From assembly GCA_019118745.1 (NCBI GenBank), contig DWYJ01000037.1, positions 1 to 64,000 of the forward strand: DNA of 64,000 nt. Direction: 5' to 3'. Position numbers and translations under genes: made by a program. This document shows, one piece after another, positions 16,603-23,780 of this stretch; within the stretch, counting starts at the first letter, position 1; every line of letters starts with the position of its first letter. A model generated the notes under the pieces. The model worked only from the letters and a program-made list of their open reading frames with translations. It was not told the origin of the DNA and ran no database searches. This DNA comes from Candidatus Desulfovibrio gallistercoris. GTDB taxonomy: Bacteria; Desulfobacterota; Desulfovibrionia; Desulfovibrionales; Desulfovibrionaceae.

Positions 16603-17682
16603 CTACAGCAGGCGCACGCCGTCCTCTTCCACCAGCACGGTGTACTCCCAGCGCACGCCGCCCCATTCCGGATAGTAGAGGCCCGGCTCCACGGTCACCA
16701 CCATACCGGGGCGGAGCACATCCTCCCGCTGTGAGGAAAGGGAGGGGGCCTCGTGGGTCTCCAGGCCCACGCCGTGCCCGAGCCCGTGGGTGAAGGCCTC
16801 CGCTGTGCCCGCCTTCTCGAAGACCGCGCGGGCCGTGGCGTAGACGTCGCACATGCGCACGCCGGGGCGCATCATGTCCAGCGCGGCCTGCTGCGCCGCC
16901 TGCACGAGCTCCAGCGTCCGCGAGAATCGGGCATGCGGCCTGTCGCCCACCCAGAAGGTGCGCGTCTGGTCGGAGCAGTAGTCATCCACACGGCAGCCCA
17001 CATCCACGAGCACGGGGCAGTTTTCCGTCACGCAGGCCTCGCCGGGGATGGCGTGCGGCAGGGCGGCATTGGGCCCCACGGCCACGATGCCCGCAAAGGC
17101 CTGCTCCGACGCGCCGTTCTCCCGGAAGAAACGTTCCACGAGCCAGGCCAGTTCCCGTTCGCTGCGGCCGGGGCGCAGTTCCTCCTCCAGCCAGCGCAAC
17201 AGCTCGTGGTTCAGGGCGAAGGAGCGTTCAAGGGCCGCGATCTCCGCGCTATCCTTGATGAGGCGCAGCTCTTCCACCAGACCGTCCGCGCCTTCCAGCG
17301 TGAAGGCCCTGCCTGCCCGTTTTTTCAGGGCGCGGGCAAAGTCGAGGCTCACCGCGCGGGCCTCCAGGCCGATGCGTCCGCCGCAGCGCCGCAGCAGCCC
17401 GGCCAGTTCACCGGCGGTATCGTGCCCGTAAACGAGGATGCGCTCCCCGTCCCAGAGGCGGGCGGCCGCGTCCTTGTAACGGGCGTCCGTGGCCAGCCAG
17501 TCCCGGCCGTCGGCGCAGATGACCAGACGCCCGGCGCTTTCGTTGCACTGGGGATCGTGCAGCTCGAAGCCGGAAAGATAATACCGGTTGGGGGCCCGGC
17601 TCACGAGCAGGGCGTCCAGCCCCCGCTGCCGCAAAAGATGCCGCAGGCGTTCCCGCCGGGCGGCGAACATGTCGTGTGTCAT
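16603..17682 (-). CDS. M24 family aminopeptidase (Xaa-Pro peptidase-like)
   Basis: The protein (359 aa) has a creatinase-like N-terminal domain and a C-terminal pita-bread domain. The metal ligands are visible: two aspartates in VDVGCRVDDYCSDQTRTF, the histidine of HGLGHGVGLETHE, and glutamates in TVEPGLYYPEWGG and VRWEYTVLV. The last motif is usually RIEDT, so WEY is a variation next to a conserved ligand. It would remove N-terminal residues preceding proline from cytoplasmic peptides. The ATG at 17682 follows GAGG. The track start at 17751 is unlikely. Confidence 0.9.
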   Translation of the reverse strand: MTHDMFAARRERLRHLLRQRGLDALLVSRAPNRYYLSGFELHDPQCNESAGRLVICADGRDWLATDARYKDAAARLWDGERILVYGHDTAGELAGLLRRCGGRIGLEARAVSLDFARALKKRAGRAFTLEGADGLVEELRLIKDSAEIAALERSFALNHELLRWLEEELRPGRSERELAWLVERFFRENGASEQAFAGIVAVGPNAALPHAIPGEACVTENCPVLVDVGCRVDDYCSDQTRTFWVGDRPHARFSRTLELVQAAQQAALDMMRPGVRMCDVYATARAVFEKAGTAEAFTHGLGHGVGLETHEAPSLSSQREDVLRPGMVVTVEPGLYYPEWGGVRWEYTVLVEEDGVRLL

Positions 17683-17992
17683 GACGGTATCCTCAAAACA
17701 AATGGCGTCGTGCAGGCCGGACCGCGGCAAGACTGCGGCGAAAAGCGCCACGCCCGCGGCGTCCGCGCCTGACGGGGAGCGATGCTACCCCATGCCCGCG
17801 GCAAAGGCCAGAGCGCGCCGCCGGCCTGCCCGCACGGCGTGCGACGCCTTCGCCACCGCCTCCGCCGCCCTGCCTGACGCTGGCCCTGCACCTGGCTCCG
17901 GCCCCCGTCCCGACGACCGCCCGACAGGCTCCATTTTGCCCCGACACAAGGAGCGCTACTGATAACCATTTGAAATAAAAGGAGAGTTCAGC
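17683..17992. other. 310-bp GC-rich spacer between the peptidase and rlpA
   Basis: The first 250 bases show no gene, strong hairpin or promoter recognised by eye. The last 40 (GATAACCATTTGAAATAAAA and onward) are AT-rich and lie just upstream of the rlpA -35 box, where they could act as an UP element. Confidence 0.4.
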
Positions 17993-18021
17993 TTGACATG
18001 GGGATTTGTCTGGGGCATACT
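17993..18021 (+). promoter_or_regulatory. Predicted sigma-70 promoter of rlpA
   Basis: TTGACA, 17 bases, then CATACT. The -35 and spacing are perfect. It implies a start near 18028 and a leader of about 135 bases. Confidence 0.7.
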
Positions 18022-18027
18022 CTCCCC

Positions 18028-18162
18028 CACTTAGGAGGAGTATCACCCGTAAAGGCAAACCCCGTCTGGCGGTCCCCGACCGCAGACCGAGTGGGTCGCT
18101 TTCATGCGACCTGCGCCGACCGTGCTAGGGAGGCGCACCTGTACTTCAGCAAAGGAGACCCC
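18028..18162 (+). promoter_or_regulatory. Structured 5' leader of rlpA, candidate cis-regulatory RNA
   Basis: Three stable hairpins follow one another: GTCT/GCGGTC with GACCGC/AGAC (18064-18087), GGTCGC with GCGACC (18094-18111), and TGCGCC with GGCGCA (18112-18137). The loop of the third contains AGGGA, and the ribosome site is AAGGA. Both fit the ANGGA core of CsrA sites, and csrA is in this window. GTAAAGGCAAACC before hairpin 1 recalls the start of a c-di-GMP-I riboswitch, but the rest of that motif is absent. No known riboswitch class fits. Confidence 0.5.
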
Positions 18163-18834
18163 ATGAAATTGATGCGCAGGCTTGCCATCTGTGCGGCTGC
18201 CGTGGCCTGTATCGGGCTCGCCGCACCGCTGGCCGTTCATGCGAAAGAGACGGCCCCCACCAAGAGCAAGGCCGAATCCCGCAAGGAAAAACGGAAAAAA
18301 TCTCCCACCGCCGAGAAGACCCAAAGCGCCGATGCCAACCGTGACGTCTGGCTGGAGCGCGCCCGCAAATCCGACTTCCTCCTCGGCAAGGCTTCCTACT
18401 ACAGCCCCGAATTTCACAACAAAAAGACGGCCAGCGGGGTCGGTTACGATATGTATACCTTCACGGCGGCACATCGTACCCTGCCCATCGGCACCGTAGT
18501 GCGCGTCACCGACGAACAGTCGGGCAAGAGCGTCATGGTGTGCGTAACCGACCGCGGCCCCTTCACGCGCGGACGCATCATCGACCTTTCTTATGCGGCG
18601 GCCGACAAGATCGACATGCGCCGCCGCGGCGTCGGCAATGTGCGGCTGGAGGTGGTGAGCGATGCCGACGGCACGCCGCTCTCCACGGATGAAGCGTATT
18701 ATGTGCGGTTCCGCAGCCTGGACAAGGCGGAGACCGTGGGCCCCTTCCGGGCTTTCGCCGATGCAGCCGCCATGCATGAAGCCATGCGGCAGGCGCATCC
18801 CGATGCGGAAGTGATCCTCGAAAAGGCCCAGTAA
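18163..18834 (+). CDS. rlpA: RlpA-like septal ring lytic transglycosylase family protein
   Basis: About 223 residues. A signal peptide (AICAAAVACIGLAAPLAVHA) is followed by a Lys-rich linker and a double-psi beta-barrel domain: GKASYYSPEFHNKKTASGVG, AHRTLPIGTVVRVTD, VTDRGPFTRGRIIDLS. RlpA cleaves glycan strands lacking stem peptides. No lipobox cysteine is obvious at the cleavage site, so it may be soluble rather than a lipoprotein. The C-terminal part (VRFRSLDKAETVGPFRAF) may be a short SPOR-like remnant. AAAGGAG lies six bases before the ATG. The track start at 17998 would lie inside the promoter. Confidence 0.88.
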   Translation: MKLMRRLAICAAAVACIGLAAPLAVHAKETAPTKSKAESRKEKRKKSPTAEKTQSADANRDVWLERARKSDFLLGKASYYSPEFHNKKTASGVGYDMYTFTAAHRTLPIGTVVRVTDEQSGKSVMVCVTDRGPFTRGRIIDLSYAAADKIDMRRRGVGNVRLEVVSDADGTPLSTDEAYYVRFRSLDKAETVGPFRAFADAAAMHEAMRQAHPDAEVILEKAQ

Positions 18835-18855
18835 GGCTTTTTTGCCGATTTCCGG

Positions 18856-18887
18856 GGCCGTCCTCCCACAGGAGGGCGGCCTTTTTT
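18856..18887 (+). terminator. Intrinsic terminator of rlpA
   Basis: GGCCGTCCTC and GGAGGGCGGCC form a stem followed directly by TTTTTT, 21 bases after the stop codon. Confidence 0.9.
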
Positions 18888-18906
18888 CGTCGCCGGCACC
18901 TCGTGA

Positions 18907-18935
18907 GCATGCTGCCGTTGAGAAAGGCAGCATGC
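18907..18935. repeat. Perfect 10-bp inverted repeat
   Basis: GCATGCTGCC, a nine-base loop, then GGCAGCATGC. It has no T-run and lies just before a family B repeat, so it is not an obvious terminator. Confidence 0.6.
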
Positions 18936-18940
18936 GAGAC

Positions 18941-19050
18941 GGCGGCACAGCGCCACCCGGCCGAAAACAGGCGGGAAAACCGCATTTTTGCCGTGAAGCG
19001 CCAGGCCGTATGCTTTGAAACGCAACGCGCTTCAAACGGGAAATGCTCTT
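18941..19050. repeat. Dispersed intergenic repeat family B, copy 2
   Basis: It runs from GGCGGCACAGCGCCACCCGG through CCGTATGCTTTGAAACGC to GCTTCAAACGGGAAATGCTC. The TTTGAAACG...CTTCAAA pair forms a hairpin. It has the same block order as the copy touching the dnaB stop. Confidence 0.7.
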
Positions 19051-19154
19051 GGCCGCCTCTGGTCTTTTGGCAGGCCTTCGGCTAGACTTTCGCCCGCTTG
19101 CCCTGTCCAGACGTCCGCCGGACGCCCCTTGCCTCTTTTTGCCGAGGATGACCG

Positions 19155-20639
19155 ATGAACGAACTCGTGCGCGTGGAAAACGTCAGCCTGCCCCTGCCCG
19201 GTGAAGCGGACGCGTGGGCCCTGCGGAACATCACCTGGCATATCGACCGGGGGGCGCATCACGCCCTCATGGGCGGCAACGGCGCGGGCAAGTCCACCTT
19301 GCTCCGCCTGCTGCACGGCCAGTGCTGGCCCACGGAAGGCCGCGTGCTCTGGAACGGCCCAGACGGCCTCGAAGATGCCCCTCTGGCCGGACGGGCCATC
19401 AGCGCGCTGGTCTCTCCGGCCCAGCAGGAGAATTATCAGCGGCAGGGCTGGTACATCAGCGGCCGCGAGCTGCTGCTCACCGGCTTTGACGACACGCCCC
19501 TCCTCTACAGCACCACCGCCGCGGAGCGGCAGCGGGAAGCGGAGGATATGGCCCGCCGTCTGGACGCCCTCCCCCTGCTGGAGGTCTGCGTGCCGGAGAT
19601 GTCGCAGGGGCAGCTGCGCCTGCTGCTGCTGGCCCGCGCGCTGCTGCGGCGTCCGGCCCTCCTGCTGCTGGACGAATGCGCCGACGGCCTCGACGACCGC
19701 CACCGCGGCCTGTTCTTTGCCGAGCTGGACAAGGCGCGGGAACACAGCACCGTCATCATGAGCACCCACCGCCCCGAACAGCTCCCTGTCTGGTGCCGTC
19801 ACGTACGCTGGGTCGTGGAGGGACGGCTTTTGCCGGACGGCCGGACGCCGGAAGAGACGCCGGAAGCGATGCTCAACGCGACGGGGGAAAGCGCCCCGCC
19901 GTCCGCTCCAATCCGGCCGCAGGCCGCCCCGACGGCGGACGACGCTCCCCTGCTGGAAGTGCGCAACGCCACGGTCTTCATCGACCGCAAGGAAGTGCTG
20001 CACGCCATCGACTGGCAGCTGCGGCGCGGGGAGCACTGGCGCATCGTGGGGGCCAACGGCTCGGGCAAGTCCACCTTCCTCCGCATGCTGGCCGGGGACG
20101 AATTCGTGGCCGACGGCGGCAGCCTGCTGCGCGATCTGCCCGGACAGGGCGGCAGGACGAGCATCCTGCAGGAGATCCGCAAGGGCGTGCGCCTGGTCAG
20201 CGACCTTGCGCAGGCCCAGTACGGCTACAGCCTGAACGCGCTGGAACTGGTCTGCTCCGGCTGGGACAATACCGTGGGCAACTACCGCGACTACAGCGAG
20301 GAGGAAGTGGCGCAGGCCCGCGCCGTCATGGCCCGGCTGGACTGCATCACCCTGGCGGAGAAATCCATACGCAGCCTCTCCACCGGGCAGCTCCGCCGTC
20401 TCTTCCTTGCCCGTTCCCTGCTGGGCAGCCCCGACATCCTGCTCTTGGACGAGCCCTGCTCCGGTCTGGACGAGAGCAGCCGCCGCCAGTACCTCGCCCT
20501 GCTGGACAAGCTGGCGGCCGGGGGCCTGCATCTCGTCTTCGTCTCGCACCTGCCCACGGACGGCCCCTCCTGCCTCAACCGTACCGCGCTCATGGAAGAC
20601 GGACGCCTGCGCGTGATCGACGATACGGACGGCCGGTGA
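19155..20639 (+). CDS. Protein with two fused ABC ATPase domains (ModF-like)
   Basis: The protein (494 aa) has two complete ATP-binding domains. Domain 1 has Walker A MGGNGAGKSTLL, signature MSQGQLRLLLLARAL and Walker B LLLLDECADGLD. Domain 2 has VGANGSGKSTFL, LSTGQLRRLFLARSL and LLLDEPCSGLDE. No membrane subunit is adjacent. This layout matches the ModF/PhrA group, which accompanies molybdate uptake genes in some bacteria, but no molybdate genes are seen here, so the role is open. The ATG at 19155 follows GAGG. Confidence 0.85.
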   Translation: MNELVRVENVSLPLPGEADAWALRNITWHIDRGAHHALMGGNGAGKSTLLRLLHGQCWPTEGRVLWNGPDGLEDAPLAGRAISALVSPAQQENYQRQGWYISGRELLLTGFDDTPLLYSTTAAERQREAEDMARRLDALPLLEVCVPEMSQGQLRLLLLARALLRRPALLLLDECADGLDDRHRGLFFAELDKAREHSTVIMSTHRPEQLPVWCRHVRWVVEGRLLPDGRTPEETPEAMLNATGESAPPSAPIRPQAAPTADDAPLLEVRNATVFIDRKEVLHAIDWQLRRGEHWRIVGANGSGKSTFLRMLAGDEFVADGGSLLRDLPGQGGRTSILQEIRKGVRLVSDLAQAQYGYSLNALELVCSGWDNTVGNYRDYSEEEVAQARAVMARLDCITLAEKSIRSLSTGQLRRLFLARSLLGSPDILLLDEPCSGLDESSRRQYLALLDKLAAGGLHLVFVSHLPTDGPSCLNRTALMEDGRLRVIDDTDGR

Positions 20640-20661
20640 GCCCCGCCCGCGCGGGCCGCGT

Positions 20662-21354
20662 CTACTTGTCCTCCGGCGTCGTCTCGTAGGGATTGGTCAG
20701 CTCCTGCGGCGCGGCATGCCGCCTGCCGAAACGCGAGCGCAGCAGCTCGATGATCACCGGCAGCACGGAAACGATGATGATGGCGTAGACGATGAGGCTG
20801 AAGTTCTCCCGCACCCAGGGCAGATTGCCCAGAAAGTAGCCCGCCGAGACGAGACTGCCCACCCAGAGGCAGCAGCCCAGCACATTGTAGAAAAAGAACT
20901 GGCGCGGACACATGAGGGCAACGCCGGCCACAAAGGGCGCGAACGTGCGCACGATGGGCACGAAGCGCGCAAGCACGATGGCCTTTCCGCCGTGCCGCTC
21001 GTAAAAGGCATGGGCCTTGAGCAGATGCTCCTTCTTGATGAGGCGGGAATCGCGCGAGAAGATGGCCGGGCCCACATGCCGCCCGATGCTGTAGTTCACC
21101 GCGTCGCCGGTGATGCCCGCGGCCAGCAGCACGCCCAGCACTTCCAGATAGCCCATGTGCCCGGTGCCGGCCACCACGCCGGAGGCGAAGAGCAGGGAAT
21201 CGCCCGGCAGGAAGGGCGTCACGACAAGGCCGGTCTCGCAGAAGACGATGACGAAGAGGATGGCATAGATCCACAGGCCGTAATTGGCCACCAGTTCGAA
21301 CAGGTGATCGTCGATATGCAGGACGAAGTCCACCAGGTAGGAGAGCAATTCCAT
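20662..21354 (-). CDS. DedA family membrane protein
   Basis: The protein (230 aa) has several membrane segments. Family motifs are CETGLVVTPFLPGDSLLFASG, GDAVNYSIGRHVGP and the arginine-containing IVLARFVPIVRTFAPFVAG. DedA proteins are flippases or transporters of the VTT superfamily involved in undecaprenyl-phosphate or phospholipid recycling and membrane-potential homeostasis. It converges with the ABC gene (22-base gap) and diverges from the hydrolase-like gene. Confidence 0.95.
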   Translation of the reverse strand: MELLSYLVDFVLHIDDHLFELVANYGLWIYAILFVIVFCETGLVVTPFLPGDSLLFASGVVAGTGHMGYLEVLGVLLAAGITGDAVNYSIGRHVGPAIFSRDSRLIKKEHLLKAHAFYERHGGKAIVLARFVPIVRTFAPFVAGVALMCPRQFFFYNVLGCCLWVGSLVSAGYFLGNLPWVRENFSLIVYAIIIVSVLPVIIELLRSRFGRRHAAPQELTNPYETTPEDK

Positions 21355-21463
21355 GATAACCTCGCGGTATGACGTCGCGGGCGCGGGGGCCCGTCATGCT
21401 CTTGTACCCCAAGGCCGCTTATGGCACAACAGGGGGCATTCCGCCCGTCGAGGTCCATCGCTC

Positions 21464-22642
21464 ATGCCGCATCATCCGCCGTCCTTCCGCCGCCGTCCTT
21501 CCGGCACTCGCCTCCTGCGCGGCCTTCTGGCCGCCCTGCCGCTGTGCTGGGCGCTGTTCGCCGTCCTGCCGCCCGCCACGGCCCAGGCCGAGGAGACCTA
21601 CCGCGTGGGCCTGCGCACCCTGGGCTTCTGGCTGCCCGACGACGGCGTGCGCCTGGACGTGAACGTCTGGTACCCCACCAACTGGACGCCGCGGGAGCTG
21701 CGCTTCCCGCCCTGGCGGGTGGAAGCGGCACGCAACAGCGACGCCGTGGCCGGACGCTTCCCGCTCATCGTGCTTTCCCACCCTTCGGCCGGCACCCGTT
21801 TCTCCTATCACGATACGGCGGCCTGGCTGGCCGAACATGGTTTCGTGGTGGCGGCCCCCACGCATGCCCACGACTGCATGCGCAACATGGATCAGCTGCA
21901 TACCTGGCAGCAGTTCGCCGGCCGCCTGAAAGAGGTGAGCACCCTCATCGACCAGCTGCTGCGCCATGAAAAGCTCGGCAAGAGCATCGACCCGCAGCGC
22001 ATCGGCTTCCTTGGCTTCGGCGCGGGCGGCGCCACGGGCCTGCTGCTGGGCGGCGCGCTGCCCGACTGCGAACGCCTGGACGTCCACTGCGCCGCCGCAG
22101 GCCCGCAGGATCCCTATTGCAACAACTGGGCACGCCGTCAGCTGGCCAAGTTCTGCAACAAGCTGCCGCTCACCGTCAGCCCGGCGGATACGCGCATCAA
22201 GGTGGTGGCCGCCGTCAATCCCACCCACCTCATGCTGTTCGACAAGGGCCTGCGCTGGTTCTACCCCCGCCTGCTGCTGGTCAGTGCCGCGCAGGACGGC
22301 GACAGCGACAGCCGCCTGACCGAAGATCTGGCCCGCCGCCTTGGGCAGCGGACGCGCTTCTTGCGCCTGCCGGAGGCGGACGGGGGCGCGCTGCTCGCGC
22401 CTTGCCCCCCCTCCCTTGCGGAGGAGCTGCCCGAACTCTGCCTGAGCGTCACGCCGCAGGAACGCGTGCGCCAGCAGGAGCTGCTGCGGCGGGAGCTGCT
22501 GGCCTTCTTCCTGCAGTGGCTCGGCAGCAGCGAGAACATCCCCCTCATCCCGGCCCCGCCGGATCTGACGCCCAGGCCGGAACCCGCCCCGGCCGTCCCG
22601 GCGGAAAACCCCTCCGGCAAGGAGCGGCGCAAGCGCCGCTGA
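21464..22642 (+). CDS. Exported alpha/beta-hydrolase-fold protein without the usual serine
   Basis: About 392 residues. A signal peptide (GLLAALPLCWALFAVLPPATAQA) is followed by a dienelactone-hydrolase/PAF-acetylhydrolase-like domain: FPLIVLSHPSAGTRFSYHDT, then AWLAEHGFVVAAPTHAH. At the nucleophile elbow, where relatives have G-x-S-x-G, the sequence reads RIGFLGFGAGGATG, so the serine position is glycine. There is a Pro-rich, basic C-terminal tail. It could be a non-catalytic relative, or use another residue. The ATG at 21464 starts the signal peptide. The upstream track start is unlikely. Confidence 0.7.
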   Translation: MPHHPPSFRRRPSGTRLLRGLLAALPLCWALFAVLPPATAQAEETYRVGLRTLGFWLPDDGVRLDVNVWYPTNWTPRELRFPPWRVEAARNSDAVAGRFPLIVLSHPSAGTRFSYHDTAAWLAEHGFVVAAPTHAHDCMRNMDQLHTWQQFAGRLKEVSTLIDQLLRHEKLGKSIDPQRIGFLGFGAGGATGLLLGGALPDCERLDVHCAAAGPQDPYCNNWARRQLAKFCNKLPLTVSPADTRIKVVAAVNPTHLMLFDKGLRWFYPRLLLVSAAQDGDSDSRLTEDLARRLGQRTRFLRLPEADGGALLAPCPPSLAEELPELCLSVTPQERVRQQELLRRELLAFFLQWLGSSENIPLIPAPPDLTPRPEPAPAVPAENPSGKERRKRR

Positions 22643-22769
22643 GGCCGCTCCGGCCCGGCGTCCGGCTTGACAAGGCAGGCCCGAACGGCTACAGCCCCTC
22701 AATAGGGCAGTCTTTTGCCCGCCTCCTTCCGGCATCCCGCGGATGACCGGCGTTTTCCGCCAAGGACAC

Positions 22770-23303
22770 ATGATGCTGCGTTTCCTGTTCCTTCTCTGGA
22801 CGGCACTGCTCCTGCTGCCGGTCCCGCCGGCCGCCGCGGCTGCCGCCGACGGCTGGCAGGTCATGCCCGAGGGGGCCCGCCCCACCTATATCGGCATACA
22901 CGGCGGCACCGTCCCCGTGAGCCTGCTGGTCAGTCAGGACGGCAGTTCTCTGGTGAGCTTCGTGGGCCGCACCGGCAACGACTTCCTGGAGATCCTCCAC
23001 CGCAGCGACGTCCGCATGCCCTCCCTGCTCAACAATGCCACGGGCAAGGTCTCCAGCGGGCACCCCGCCGCCACCGTGCTGCTGGCCGGACATGCCGACC
23101 GCCGCATCATGGTCATCTACATCGTCGGCGACGGCGCGACCCGCACCGCCGTGCCCATGAGCGAGCTGGAGCCCTTCGGGCTTTCCCGCAAGCCGCTCTC
23201 CGTGGAAGGGAGCGTCAGCCTGCCCGCCCAGCGCAACGCCAGTCACCCTCACCGCCTGAATCTGGATACCGACTACCTGCAACCGCGCCGCGCCGGCAGT
23301 TAG
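22770..23303 (+). CDS. Exported protein of unknown function
   Basis: About 177 residues beginning with a signal peptide (RFLFLLWTALLLLPVPPAAAAA). The mature part is a compact, mixed-strand domain (SLLVSQDGSSLVSFVGRTGN, MVIYIVGDGATRTAVPMS). There are no cysteines, no lipobox and no recognised domain. An ATG at 22773 is equally possible behind AAGGA. It follows the hydrolase-like gene after about 130 bases, so they may be co-transcribed. A family A repeat begins exactly at its stop codon. Confidence 0.65.
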   Translation: MMLRFLFLLWTALLLLPVPPAAAAAADGWQVMPEGARPTYIGIHGGTVPVSLLVSQDGSSLVSFVGRTGNDFLEILHRSDVRMPSLLNNATGKVSSGHPAATVLLAGHADRRIMVIYIVGDGATRTAVPMSELEPFGLSRKPLSVEGSVSLPAQRNASHPHRLNLDTDYLQPRRAGS

Positions 23304-23491
23304 GGCCTGTCACCGCTATTTGCTGACTGTTTGGGGGAAGGGCCCCCCTCGCGCTGCTGTCGATGCCTGCAAGGCTCCTTCCTCGCCTAGCGGGCACGGC
23401 CTACGACCGCCCGTCGGGTCGCTGCCGGCGCTGGAGGGGGCCCCTTCCCCCAAGCCCCCATCCCTTTCCCAGCGCGCTTTTACCGGGGAAG
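23301..23491 (+). repeat. Dispersed element family A, copy starting at a stop codon
   Basis: It starts TAGGGCCTG, where TAG is the stop of the preceding gene. The blocks are GTTTGGGGGAAGGG, the inner module CTGTCGATGCCTGCAAGGCT (to about 23430), the inverted end GGGGCCCCTTCCCCCAAGCC, and the tail CCCAGCGCGCTTTTACCGGG. It has the fullest set of blocks in the window. Confidence 0.8.
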
Positions 23492-23704
23492 CATCGGGGA
23501 CGCAAGGCGACCCCGCCTCCAAGCGCAAGCGGATTGCAAGTAACCTGTCTATCTTATTTATTGAAATTATTTGCAAAATTTGTGTTAGCAGGCCCTGGAA
23601 AGCGCCAGCCGGAAGGGCTGAGAGGACGGGATCTTCAGCCGCCAAGCGATCCGGGGCGGCCGTCCCGCTTGGGAAAGTCCGCTTCGCGACCGGCGTCTGG
23701 CATG
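23492..23704. other. Gene-free spacer between the family A copy and the sdaA terminator
   Basis: A less GC-rich stretch (TCTTATTTATTGAAATTATT near 23550) and a partial family B-like segment (about 23636-23700) are visible. No gene or clear promoter is supported. Confidence 0.4.
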
Positions 23705-23754
23705 AAAAAAAAGACGGCCCACGCCGTTCCAACGCGAAAGATGCGGCGTGGGCC
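23705..23754 (-). terminator. Intrinsic terminator of sdaA
   Basis: On the minus strand GGCCCACGCCG and CGGCGTGGGCC form an 11-bp stem followed by TCTTTTTTTT. Confidence 0.85.
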
Positions 23755-23780
23755 AGACTCGCACGATGCCCTATGCCGCC

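Noticed and set aside
18040-18162. c-di-GMP-I (GEMM) riboswitch before rlpA
   Set aside because: Only the GGCAAACC-like stretch fits. The conserved ACGCAAAGCC and the receptor-helix sequences are missing.
17998-18162. In-frame upstream start of rlpA at 17998
   Set aside because: It would lie between the -35 and -10 boxes and add non-signal sequence before a good signal peptide. The ATG at 18163 has a strong ribosome site.
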